Part shown: positions 30,880-39,509 of the stretch, one piece after another
How positions within the stretch are numbered: the stretch's first letter is position 1
Layout: each line of letters starts with the position of its first letter
NCBI GenBank assembly: GCA_944324385.1
Contig: CALUWD010000015.1
Location: 1-40,962 of the forward strand
Source: Candidatus Gastranaerophilales bacterium
Lineage (GTDB): Bacteria; Cyanobacteriota; Vampirovibrionia; Gastranaerophilales; Gastranaerophilaceae
Length of the DNA stretch: 40,962 bases
Direction: 5' to 3'
Notes under the pieces: model-generated
Databases searched by the model: none
Seen by the model: only the letters and a program-made list of their open reading frames with translations
Told to the model about the DNA's origin: nothing
Program-made: the position numbers and the translations under genes

Positions 30880-32076
30880 ATGTTTTTTGAGGATGAAAAA
30901 GAGAATATAGATAATTTAGAAGGCCTTGATGATTTGGATCTTGATTTAGAAGAAGATGCAGATGATGAGTCTATAAGTTGGGATGAATTATTAAAGGATA
31001 GTTCTGCAGATTTAGATATAGTTTCAATAACTCCAGAAAAAGAAACAAAAACTAAGTCTGTAAGTACTAAAACAACTGCAAAAAATTCAAAAAAGGCAGA
31101 GCAGAAAAAGCAAAAACAAGAAGCTAAACCAGTACTTCAAGAAGATTCTGAACACGAGATTCAAAGTGAGCCTGAGGATCTGCCCCAGAAAAAGGATGCC
31201 TTTGAGGTTTTTGGTGGCAATGATGCAGATGAAAATCTAGAAGATGCAGACAATATTATGGACGATGAGAGCCAAAGTATTCTTCAAGAGTTGGACGAAA
31301 TGGATGCGTCTCCTGATTTAGACATTGAAAACGATAATTCAAGCATAGCTGTCAAGAGCGAAGATAGGCAACCTAGTATACCTGTGATTGCCGGTGTTAT
31401 AGTTGCTGCGGCTCTTGTTTTGGGCTCTATAATTTTTATGTTTGCCGGCCCTAAGAATACACAAGTTGCAAACAATATGTTAAACAATCAAATAAATAAC
31501 CCTCCTGCACAGGTTGAACAGCAGCAAGATAGCCCTGAAGAATCAAAAGCTACTGAGGAAGAAATACCTGTGGTGGATGATAGTGACGCTAAAAAAATGA
31601 AGGCCGAAAAGAAAATTGTTCTATCTGTAGATAGTGCAGGTAGGGCTAATCCGTTCTTGCCAACGTTTGATGATTTCAATAATAATTATTATGCTGGAAT
31701 ACCTCCGCAATCTTTATTGCCGCCTGATAAGTATGGTAACGAACCAGATGCGCAAGATTTGCTACGAGTTGCAGTCTCAGGTATCTTGTTTGATAATATT
31801 AAGCCTTCTGCAATTATAACGATTAATGGTATTGACTATTTTGTTCAAAGGGGCGATATGGTCGATGATTATCTAGTTATGGATATTAACCGTCAATTTG
31901 TTGTAATTAAGAAAGGGACAAATATTTATAAAGCTGGTGTTGGCGAAAGATTTAGCCAAAACCCCGAAATTAACGGTGCAGCGGTTTATGGCGCAGGTGG
32001 CACAAGGAAGTACACTCTGGCTGGAGACTATACGTCAGCATCTGATGTTGAAATACATCCTTTAGAAGAAAATTAA
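30880..32076 (+). CDS. PilP/GspC-like inner-membrane pilus assembly protein
   Basis: Bitopic protein of 398 residues. The first 165 residues are cytoplasmic, very acidic and low-complexity, broken by a Lys-rich patch (55-83). One transmembrane helix is at about 167-190. The periplasmic part starts with a Gln/Pro linker, then G-R-A-N-P-F-L-P, the motif that opens PilP and GspC 'homology' domains. A beta domain follows (L-L-R-V-A-V-S-G-I-L, then I-I-T-I-N-G, Y-F-V-Q-R-G-D, V-V-I-K-K). Such proteins link the inner-membrane platform to the secretin, which is the next gene. PilP versus GspC cannot be settled. Confidence 0.75.
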   Translation: MFFEDEKENIDNLEGLDDLDLDLEEDADDESISWDELLKDSSADLDIVSITPEKETKTKSVSTKTTAKNSKKAEQKKQKQEAKPVLQEDSEHEIQSEPEDLPQKKDAFEVFGGNDADENLEDADNIMDDESQSILQELDEMDASPDLDIENDNSSIAVKSEDRQPSIPVIAGVIVAAALVLGSIIFMFAGPKNTQVANNMLNNQINNPPAQVEQQQDSPEESKATEEEIPVVDDSDAKKMKAEKKIVLSVDSAGRANPFLPTFDDFNNNYYAGIPPQSLLPPDKYGNEPDAQDLLRVAVSGILFDNIKPSAIITINGIDYFVQRGDMVDDYLVMDINRQFVVIKKGTNIYKAGVGERFSQNPEINGAAVYGAGGTRKYTLAGDYTSASDVEIHPLEEN

Positions 32077-32111
32077 AAGTATAAAATAATAATCTAGGAG
32101 TTTAAGTTATA

Positions 32112-34073
32112 ATGTTTACGCAAAAAACAAAAAGCATTGTTCAAAAATTTACGGTACTGCTCATGTTAGTTTCGTTTGTCCAGTCTTCTTGGGCGGGACT
32201 AGAGTTAAAATATGCATCAGACAGTACACAAACAGAAAAAATTGCGTATTCAAATTTTGATACGCCTGCGAACTATTATAATGACTACGAAGAATCAAAT
32301 ATTTTAAACATCAATAATTATGTAAAAGATGATAATGCAACAGGCGCTGTTAACTTAAACGAAAATACAAGAATCACAAACTCCAAAGCAAAAATTAATC
32401 TTTCGCTCAGAGATTCTGATGTAAAACAAGTTTTAAGAATGTTTGCTCAAAAGGCAGGAATGAATGTTATATTCCATAATTCCGTAGATGGAAAAGTTAC
32501 TCTTGATTTAGTGAATGTAACATTGAATGATGCTTTCCTTTTGGTTTTGCGTTCTGCAGAGTTAACCTATATTCTTGATGGCAAAAACATCATTGTTGCT
32601 TCTAACGCTCAAGGGTCTAAACTAAGCTTTGCAAAACAAAATTTAAATATTATTCCCGTAAAATATGAAAGGGCGCAAAATATTGCAGACTTTTTAAACA
32701 ACAACATTTTTGGTTCTAATATTACAGGTCTTTCAAATGATAAAATAGTGACTTCAAATCCTGCTACAAATGAATTGTTAGTTTTTGGTACTCAAAATGA
32801 TTTTGAAGTTGCTAAAAAAATCGCACAAAAATTGGATAGAAAACCCATGATTAACACATTTAAAGTTAATCATACTACACCAAAAGAGATGGCAATGTTA
32901 ATTTGCAGTACCTTCATTGAAACAAATAAAACGGTATCTACAGAAGAAGAAGACTCTGTTGCAGAAAACAGTGAAGAAGATGAGGATACTGTTGATGATA
33001 CAGAAATTAAAAAAGTAAAACTAGGTAGTGGTATCGTCGCTTGTCGTGCAACAAATACTGTTGCTATGGGTGATGCTGAGGGCTTAGCTGCTCCGCGCGG
33101 TGGACAAGAAAATGCTATGCAAATGTTTGCTTCAGCTCCGCTAACAGTTGTTTACTTTACAGAGCTTGGTACAATCAATATTAATGGCGGTTCTTATGAA
33201 CAAGTAAAAATGATAAAAGAATTTATCGAGCAAAATGATAGAAAACAACCCATGGCATATGTCGAGATGTCAGTTATCGAACTGAATGAGTCTGGTTCAA
33301 AAGAGTTTGCAAATGAATGGAGCTTATGGACACCGTTTTTAAGTTTGAACTTCGACACTTCTCAAGGTTTAAGTACAAATGCACTTCATCCTACATTCTT
33401 TTTGGGTGATGGATATAATGTTGTAGATGCTGATGATCCTACAAACGTTAAGTATACTGTAGATAAGTACAGAGGAGATTCAACCCTGGTTTATCGCTTG
33501 AGATATCTTGTTCAAAACGGTAAAGGCAGAGTGTTAACTAATCCAAAAATTATGGTAACAAATGGACAAAAATCCGTAATAGATATGACTTCTGATTATG
33601 TTAAAACAGTGAAGTCTGAAATGCTAACAACAATTGATAATGCAGGTATATCAAGAACTTATGAAGTTGGCGACGACGAAGGTTTGAAAATTGAGTTAAT
33701 GCCTTTTATAAGTCCTGATGGGTATGTTTCAATGAACATTAAGCCTGAGTTTGCAACAATAAAAGAGAGAATATATGCTCCAGGGCAAGGTGGTGCTGAT
33801 GAATTGCAAGCTACATTGCTACAAAGACGTGACTTATCATTAAACAATATCAGAATTAAGGATGGAGAAACTCTGGTACTTGCAGGTTTGATTAAAGAAA
33901 CTGAAACACAACAAATAACAAAAATTCCAGTCTTAGGTGACTTACCTTTGGTTGGTGTATTCTTTAGAACTTCATCAAACCAAAAAGCAAAAGAGGAACT
34001 CGTTATAATGATTACTCCTCACATTGTTTACTCTTCTGATGATATAGCAAACATTAAACCAATAGATTTGTAA
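32112..34073 (+). CDS. Secretin (PilQ/GspD type)
   Basis: Outer-membrane multimeric channel of a type IV pilus or type II secretion system, 653 residues. A signal peptide covers about 1-28 (S-W-A-G cleavage). A STN/N0-like domain follows at about 90-160 (V-K-Q-V-L-R-M-F-A-Q-K-A-G-M-N-V-I-F). An N1-type repeat is at about 175-250, with an acidic insert at about 275-300. The C-terminal secretin domain ends with K-I-P-V-L-G-D-L-P-L-V-G-V-F-F-R, the signature turn, and E-L-V-I-M-I-T-P-H-I-V. Shine-Dalgarno TAGGAG is 11 bases before ATG. No pilotin or AMIN domain is seen. Confidence 0.92.
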   Translation: MFTQKTKSIVQKFTVLLMLVSFVQSSWAGLELKYASDSTQTEKIAYSNFDTPANYYNDYEESNILNINNYVKDDNATGAVNLNENTRITNSKAKINLSLRDSDVKQVLRMFAQKAGMNVIFHNSVDGKVTLDLVNVTLNDAFLLVLRSAELTYILDGKNIIVASNAQGSKLSFAKQNLNIIPVKYERAQNIADFLNNNIFGSNITGLSNDKIVTSNPATNELLVFGTQNDFEVAKKIAQKLDRKPMINTFKVNHTTPKEMAMLICSTFIETNKTVSTEEEDSVAENSEEDEDTVDDTEIKKVKLGSGIVACRATNTVAMGDAEGLAAPRGGQENAMQMFASAPLTVVYFTELGTININGGSYEQVKMIKEFIEQNDRKQPMAYVEMSVIELNESGSKEFANEWSLWTPFLSLNFDTSQGLSTNALHPTFFLGDGYNVVDADDPTNVKYTVDKYRGDSTLVYRLRYLVQNGKGRVLTNPKIMVTNGQKSVIDMTSDYVKTVKSEMLTTIDNAGISRTYEVGDDEGLKIELMPFISPDGYVSMNIKPEFATIKERIYAPGQGGADELQATLLQRRDLSLNNIRIKDGETLVLAGLIKETETQQITKIPVLGDLPLVGVFFRTSSNQKAKEELVIMITPHIVYSSDDIANIKPIDL

Positions 34074-34085
34074 TCAATTTTAAAT

Positions 34086-36410
34086 ATGACTAATGATTTA
34101 TTAGACAAATTAATTAAAAAAATAAATTTCGAATACGCCAACAATTTCGAATTGGCTATTGCGAAAGAGTACTCTTTTGTTCCGATTAATGTCCAAGGTG
34201 AGTCCTTCTTTGTTGCGGTCTCACCAGATGCGGACAAGGAAAAAATAATAGAGTATGTTAAGTCTATTGTAGATAAAAAAGTTGAATTTATATTTTTATC
34301 AAAGCAGAATTTCGACATATTATTTGACGGTTTTTTAAAGAAATTTTCATCTACATTTGGTAGTGTTTTGTCAAACCAAACTGATAGTGATCCATTTGGT
34401 GATGTTTCTTTTAATAGTAATGATAAAAGTAGTCCAACAAATAATGATGCATTGTCTGATGACGAACTAAACATTTCTGAAGACGAGGATGATGACATTA
34501 TTGATTTATCAAATGAAGATATGTCTGATGACGATTTCTTATTTGATAAAGATGATGATGCAAGTGAGGATTTGGATGGTGATACTACATCAGACTCACC
34601 TGCTAATCCTACCGAGTCAAATGATAATGCTGATAGCGACGAAGATAAATCTAATACAACGCGTGGCAATATAAATGCTGTTGATTCACCTTCGACAAAG
34701 AAAATTGGTGAAATTCTTATAGAAGAAGGTTTGATTAATGAAAAGCAGTTGACCATGGCACTTGCCGAAGCGAAAGTTCTGGGTATTCCACTTGGTTCTG
34801 TTCTTGTTAAAATGGGATTTATTACAATAAGAGAATTAAAAGAAGCTCTTGGTGCACAAATGGGGGTCAAGCTTGCAACTGCCGAGCAGCTAAAGGCTCT
34901 CCCTACTGCTATTTCTATACTTCCTGAAGACTTTGTCCGTGAGAATAAAGTTATTCCTTTGAGCATGACAGATAAATCTCTTGTTGTTGGTATGGTTGAC
35001 CCTGGAAATGTAAAAACAATAAATGAAATTGTTTACCAAACTGGTCTAAAGCCAACCGTAACAATGGTTACCCATTACGAGTACGAAGCATTCTTGCAGA
35101 CTTATTATGAAAATGAGCGTGAAGCTGCAAATAAAATGCTTAAAGAGATTGAAAGTGAGCGTAATGAAGATGCTTCCGATTCTCTTTGGGATCAAGTAGA
35201 AAACGAGATTAAAGATACATCAGGTACTGTAGCTAAGTTTGCAAATAAAATTGTAACTCTTGCAATTGACCAAAAAGCTTCGGATATACATATTGAGCCA
35301 AGACTTGTAGGTTATGTCGTAAGATTCCGTATTGATGGCACTTTGCGTGAAGTATTGAAAATTCCTGCCAAGGTTGACTCTTCTATTGTTTCACGTTTTA
35401 AAGTATTGGCGCGTATGAATATCGCTGAACATAGACGCGCTCAGGATGGTAACTTTTCAATTAAATATAAAAAATTGCAACACGATTTCCGTGTAAACAC
35501 TCTTCCTGTTGGTAATAAAGAAAAAATGGTAATCAGGGTTTTAGCTCCTCCAATTACTGATAAAAACAACAGTAAAGCCATAAATATAGATGGAATTTCT
35601 GAAGACGATAAAAAGAAAATTGAATACTTGATATCGTTGCCAAATGGTATTATTTTGACATCAGGCCCTACAGGTTCTGGTAAATCAACTACACTATATT
35701 CTCTTATAAGGACTCTTAATTCTGAAGATGTTAATATTACCACAATTGAGGATCCTATAGAAATTAAGATGGATGGTGTTAACCAGTCTGCTGTAAACCC
35801 AAAAGCTGGTATTACATTTGCTAACTGTTTAAGGGCAATCTTAAGACAAGACCCTGATATTATATTAGTGGGTGAGATTCGTGACTTTGAAACACTCGAG
35901 GTTGCAATTTCTGCCTCTCTTACAGGTCACTTAGTATTGAGTACAATCCACACTAACTCTGCTGCTGCAACAATTACAAGGCTTATTGAAATGGGTGCAA
36001 AAGACTATTTGATTTCATCTACAGTTACTGGAGTTATTGCTCAAAGGCTTGTTAAAAAATTGTGTCCGGAATGTAAAAAGCCATATAAACCAACATATGA
36101 AGAGGCTGCAAGAATTTTAGCAGATCCTGAGGATATTAAGCGTCTTACCGAGGCGACAATTTATAAGGCTTGTGGCTGTCCTTACTGTAATGATACGGGT
36201 TACTCAGGCCGTACCGGCGTTTTTGAAATTATGCTTATTAATAAAGAAATGAAAAAAATGATTGCTCAACGTGCGCACGATGTTGAGCTTGAGGATTATG
36301 CCATAAAACATGGTATGAAAACACTAAAAATGTCTTGTATTGAGCACATTATTAACGGTGTTACAACAATTGATGAATTTATAAGAATCTTAGGTCTTGC
36401 AAGAGAGTAA
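34086..36410 (+). CDS. pilB: Pilus assembly/secretion ATPase PilB/GspE with extra N-terminal module
   Basis: Hexameric cytoplasmic ATPase that drives pilin polymerisation or secretion, 774 residues. Residues 20-90 look like a partial copy of the MshEN module whose full copy is at 204-345. Between them (about 98-200) is a strongly acidic Ser/Asp linker. The ATPase core has Walker A G-P-T-G-S-G-K-S (527-534), the Asp box T-I-E-D-P, Walker B I-I-L-V-G-E-I-R-D and the His box. A tetra-cysteine zinc site follows (C-P-E-C ... C-P-Y-C). Family members are usually 550-600 residues, so the N-terminus is 170-200 longer. It lies 12 bases after the secretin gene, with no Shine-Dalgarno. Confidence 0.94.
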   Translation: MTNDLLDKLIKKINFEYANNFELAIAKEYSFVPINVQGESFFVAVSPDADKEKIIEYVKSIVDKKVEFIFLSKQNFDILFDGFLKKFSSTFGSVLSNQTDSDPFGDVSFNSNDKSSPTNNDALSDDELNISEDEDDDIIDLSNEDMSDDDFLFDKDDDASEDLDGDTTSDSPANPTESNDNADSDEDKSNTTRGNINAVDSPSTKKIGEILIEEGLINEKQLTMALAEAKVLGIPLGSVLVKMGFITIRELKEALGAQMGVKLATAEQLKALPTAISILPEDFVRENKVIPLSMTDKSLVVGMVDPGNVKTINEIVYQTGLKPTVTMVTHYEYEAFLQTYYENEREAANKMLKEIESERNEDASDSLWDQVENEIKDTSGTVAKFANKIVTLAIDQKASDIHIEPRLVGYVVRFRIDGTLREVLKIPAKVDSSIVSRFKVLARMNIAEHRRAQDGNFSIKYKKLQHDFRVNTLPVGNKEKMVIRVLAPPITDKNNSKAINIDGISEDDKKKIEYLISLPNGIILTSGPTGSGKSTTLYSLIRTLNSEDVNITTIEDPIEIKMDGVNQSAVNPKAGITFANCLRAILRQDPDIILVGEIRDFETLEVAISASLTGHLVLSTIHTNSAAATITRLIEMGAKDYLISSTVTGVIAQRLVKKLCPECKKPYKPTYEEAARILADPEDIKRLTEATIYKACGCPYCNDTGYSGRTGVFEIMLINKEMKKMIAQRAHDVELEDYAIKHGMKTLKMSCIEHIINGVTTIDEFIRILGLARE

Positions 36411-36421
36411 TTGAGGTATAA

Positions 36422-37648
36422 ATGCCAACTTATTCATATACAGCACTTAAAAATAATAAGGATATAGTAAAAGGTAAGATTGACGCGGTCGATGCACGTT
36501 CTGCTCGTGAAGCCATTAAAAAGATGGGTTTGTTGCCGACTAAAATTACTGATGATTCAGTTAGGGACAGTGGTTCAAAAGCTGCCGACAAAAAGAAAGT
36601 TAGAGTAAAGGCAATAAAGTCTTTTTCATTAAAAGACAAATTGGAATTTACTCAGACGCTACAAATACTTACTTCAACTGGTATCCCGATTATTGAAACG
36701 CTTGTTTTCCTTGAAAATAATGCACAATCTCCTTCAATAAGAGCTGTTGCTCAAGAGTTGAGAAAAAACATTATTGTTGGTGGTTTAACGCTTGCCGAAA
36801 CGCTAGAAAAACATAGAAAAACATTCGGTAGGGTATTTGTTGGCCTTGTAAAAGCCGGCGAGGATTCAGGTGAATTGGACAGAACTCTTACACGTATGTA
36901 TGAATTGCTAAGAAAGCAAGACGACATTAGAGGTAAAGTTATAGGTGCGCTTATTTATCCGGCATTTGTTATACTGTTGGCATGTCTTGTTGTAACTGTC
37001 ATGCTGGTTTTTGTATTCCCGGCATTTCAGGAAATGTTTGACAACTTAGGTCGCGAATTGCCACTTATGACTCAAATTTGTATGTCGCTTGGTTTGTTTA
37101 TTAGAAAATTCTGGTTTGTGCCAATTATTGCAATTACTTTTTTGGTTATGGCAGTAAAACATATACTTACAAATGATGTGACAAAGCGTCCTGTTGATAG
37201 AGCTCTACTTAGAATTCCATTGTTGTCGGATTTGCTTAAATACGCTAACTATTCAAACTTTCTTGCAGTATTGCAAGTTTCTTATGAAGCAGGTATCCCT
37301 ATTGTTGACTGCTTGTACCTTGCAAATATGACACTTGATAATTTAGTGCTAAAAGATGCAATTTTCCAAGCTACTTCAAAAGTTCAACAGGGTACACACT
37401 TATCTGTTGCACTTCGTGCATCAAATCAAATTCCAAGTATGATGACTTTTATGATTGCAACAGGTGAACAATCAGGTCGTTTGGGTGAACTGTTGCAACA
37501 CTGTACAACTTTTATTGACCAAAGGTTAGATAGTATTATTGATAAGTTTACTAAACTTGTTGAACCTGCAATGCTCATATTTATTGGTGCAATAGTGCTA
37601 TTCTTGGCATTGTCACTATATATGCCACTATTTGCTGCTTACGGCTAG
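36422..37648 (+). CDS. pilC: Pilus/secretion inner-membrane platform protein PilC/GspF
   Basis: Polytopic inner-membrane platform on which PilB acts, 408 residues. Two T2SSF helical domains are at about 70-195 (Q-T-L-Q-I-L-T-S-T-G-I-P-I-I-E-T-L) and 275-400 (L-Q-V-S-Y-E-A-G-I-P-I-V-D-C-L). Transmembrane helices are at about 178-202, 222-242 and 382-404. GAGGT lies 5 bases before ATG. It is the last gene of the four-gene block. pilT, pilM, pilN and pilO are absent here, so retraction and the remaining platform would be encoded elsewhere. Confidence 0.94.
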   Translation: MPTYSYTALKNNKDIVKGKIDAVDARSAREAIKKMGLLPTKITDDSVRDSGSKAADKKKVRVKAIKSFSLKDKLEFTQTLQILTSTGIPIIETLVFLENNAQSPSIRAVAQELRKNIIVGGLTLAETLEKHRKTFGRVFVGLVKAGEDSGELDRTLTRMYELLRKQDDIRGKVIGALIYPAFVILLACLVVTVMLVFVFPAFQEMFDNLGRELPLMTQICMSLGLFIRKFWFVPIIAITFLVMAVKHILTNDVTKRPVDRALLRIPLLSDLLKYANYSNFLAVLQVSYEAGIPIVDCLYLANMTLDNLVLKDAIFQATSKVQQGTHLSVALRASNQIPSMMTFMIATGEQSGRLGELLQHCTTFIDQRLDSIIDKFTKLVEPAMLIFIGAIVLFLALSLYMPLFAAYG

Positions 37649-37655
37649 AGCACCT

Positions 37656-38030
37656 GCGAAATAAATTTGTTACGCGGCTTGTGCCGCGTTAAAATTTATG
37701 AGCAGGCATAAGGTGTGTAAGCGCGAACGGGAAGGCGAGAGCCTTGCCGATAGCGCGCAACCGTACCCAATGGCGAAATAAATTTGTTACGCGGCTTGTG
37801 CCGCGTTAAAATTTATGAGCAGGCAGCGTAAGCCGGTGCGATAGGGGCTTGCGATGAGCAAGACCCGTGCACTACGACAGCGTAAGCCGGTGCGATAGGG
37901 GCTTGCGATGAGCAAGACCCGTGCACTACGACAGCGTAAGCCGGTGCGATAGAGCCTTGCCGATAGCGCGCAACCGTACCCAATGGCGAAATAAATTTTT
38001 TGACAAGGCTTCTAGCGCGTTAAAATTTTA
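37656..38030. repeat. GC-rich mosaic repeat island (A, B and C units)
   Basis: Unit A (53 bases, with hairpin ACGCGGC/GCCGCGT) occurs at 37656-37708 and 37773-37825 and in degenerate form at 37986-38030. Unit B (35 bases) lies directly before the second and third A at 37738-37772 and 37951-37985. Unit C is an exact 54-base tandem repeat at 37824-37877 and 37878-37931, with a 19-base remnant to 37950; each C can fold through CTTGC/GCAAG. The order is A, B-A, C-C-c, B-A'. No ORF is carried. The whole 37649-38097 gap is this island plus the tpiA promoter. Confidence 0.9.
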
Positions 38031-38053
38031 CATTTCCTTGTAAAATTCTTTTG

Positions 38054-38062
38054 TGCTATTAT
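38054..38062 (+). promoter_or_regulatory. Extended -10 promoter of tpiA
   Basis: TGCTATTAT fits the extended -10 pattern 35 bases before ATG. AAGGAG stands 8 bases before the start codon. Confidence 0.5.
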
Positions 38063-38097
38063 TTAAAAGTAAACATAGATTTTAAGGAGTTTTTAAA

Positions 38098-38874
38098 ATG
38101 AGCAGAAGACCAATTATTGCAGGTAACTGGAAAATGCACAACAATCGCGAAGAAAGTAAAAAACTTGTTTGCGAAATAAGAGAAGCAATCCAAGGTTTCG
38201 ATAAAGATGCGCTTCCTGAAGTTGTTGTTGCACCTGTATTTACATCGTTAGATGTTGTGAGTGAAAGCATTTGCAACTGTGGTTGTGGCAGAATTCAGCT
38301 AGCAGCACAAAATTGCTACTACGAAGCAAAAGGAGCTTTTACTGGTGAAGTTTCAATAGATATGATAAAAGATTTTAATGCTAAATTTATTATCATTGGT
38401 CACTCTGAACGTCGTCAAATTTTCTCTGAAACTGATGAAATGATTAATAAAAAAGCAAGGGCAATTATTGAAGCAGGTTTAACTCCTATCATTTGCTGTG
38501 GTGAAACCCTAGAACAGCGTGAATTGGGCGTTACAGATTCTCACATTGCTTCTCAAATTGTAAAAGCATTAGAAGGTGTAAAACCTGAAGATGTAGCTAA
38601 TGTTGTTATTGCATATGAACCAATCTGGGCAATTGGTACTGGTAAAACTTGTGATAGTGCTGAAGCTAACAGGGTAATTAAAGGTATTAGAGCAACATTA
38701 TCACAAATTGCAGGCAAAGAAAACGCTCAAAAGGTAAGAATTCTATACGGTGGCTCAGTAAAACCTGAAACTATTAAAGAACAAATGGCTCAATCTGACA
38801 TCGATGGCGCACTTGTTGGTGGTGCAAGCTTAAAAGCTGATAGCTTTGTAGAAATCATCAAAGGTGCTATGTAG
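38098..38874 (+). CDS. tpiA: Triosephosphate isomerase
   Basis: Interconverts dihydroxyacetone phosphate and glyceraldehyde-3-phosphate in glycolysis. The TIM barrel has Asn10 and Lys12 (A-G-N-W-K-M), His102 (G-H-S-E-R-R) and catalytic Glu174 (A-Y-E-P-I-W-A-I-G-T-G). The phosphate loop L-Y-G-G-S-V and G-A-L-V-G-G-A-S-L are present. The length of 258 residues is normal. It is a monocistronic unit between the repeat island and a strong terminator. Confidence 0.98.
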   Translation: MSRRPIIAGNWKMHNNREESKKLVCEIREAIQGFDKDALPEVVVAPVFTSLDVVSESICNCGCGRIQLAAQNCYYEAKGAFTGEVSIDMIKDFNAKFIIIGHSERRQIFSETDEMINKKARAIIEAGLTPIICCGETLEQRELGVTDSHIASQIVKALEGVKPEDVANVVIAYEPIWAIGTGKTCDSAEANRVIKGIRATLSQIAGKENAQKVRILYGGSVKPETIKEQMAQSDIDGALVGGASLKADSFVEIIKGAM

Positions 38875-38888
38875 ATTTTATTTATATT

Positions 38889-38919
38889 AAAACGACCCCT
38901 AAAATAGGGGTCGTTTTTT
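38889..38919. terminator. Bidirectional terminator between tpiA and metW
   Basis: Perfect 12-base-pair stem (38889-38900 with 38906-38917) with a five-base loop. Six T follow the 3' arm on the plus strand and four on the minus. It overlaps the metW stop codon. Confidence 0.92.
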
Positions 38920-39508
38920 ATTTTGAAATTACAAAAACAGCTTCTTCTGTAAAAAAGTTTGTAATTGTTCTTATTAAAATCCCACTTCTAGCCTTTTTCC
39001 TTGTTAGATAAACAGATTCTTCTATTTTTATGTTTCTTTTTTTACAAAATTCAAAAAAATCATTAATTGTTAAAAGGTGGATGTTTGGCGTATTGTACCA
39101 TTCGTAAGGCAATGCCCTGCTTTTTGGCATTTTTCCTTTAAAAAATAGATAAAACCTGACTTTCCAGTACGCAAAGTTTGGAAAGCTAACTATAGAGCGT
39201 TTTGCAACACGTAGCATTTCTTCAATGACATATTCTGTATTGTTGGTCGATTGCAAGGTTTGGTTTAAAATGGCATAATCAAAGCTTTTATCAGGAAATT
39301 GTTTTAAACCTTCGTCCAGGTCGCCTTGTATTACACTTAAACCTTTTTCAAGCGATTCAATGACGCATTTTTCATCAATTTCCACGCCGACACCATTTAC
39401 GTGTTTTTTGTCGACTAGCATTTTAAAAAGCGCGCCTGAGCCACAGCCCAAGTCTAAAATTTTTGATTTTTCTTTTACTAAATTTACAATTACATCGTAA
39501 TTTAACAT
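38918..39508 (-). CDS. metW: MetW methyltransferase-like protein
   Basis: SAM-dependent methyltransferase-fold protein of 196 residues that accompanies MetX in many bacteria. Motif I is I-L-D-L-G-C-G-S-G-A-L-F at about 17-28. It continues with V-E-I-D, I-Q-G-D-L-D-E-G-L, F-D-Y-A-I-L-N-Q-T-L-Q and the S-F-P-N-F-A-Y-W-K-V-R-F pattern specific to MetW. MetW is thought to assist or activate MetX in methionine synthesis. Its start lies 1 base after the metX stop, so they are coupled. Confidence 0.95.
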   Translation of the reverse strand: MLNYDVIVNLVKEKSKILDLGCGSGALFKMLVDKKHVNGVGVEIDEKCVIESLEKGLSVIQGDLDEGLKQFPDKSFDYAILNQTLQSTNNTEYVIEEMLRVAKRSIVSFPNFAYWKVRFYLFFKGKMPKSRALPYEWYNTPNIHLLTINDFFEFCKKRNIKIEESVYLTRKKARSGILIRTITNFFTEEAVFVISK

Positions 39509-39509
39509 T

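Noticed and set aside
34028..34966. 312-residue minus-strand ORF, very Ser-rich
   Set aside because: It is the mirror of pilB: the Asp/Glu/Ser codons of the acidic linker read as Ser and Leu on the other strand. pilB is clearly the real gene.
37656..38030. CRISPR array
   Set aside because: Repeats are long, of three kinds, nested and directly abutting, without regular unique spacers, and no cas genes are in the window.
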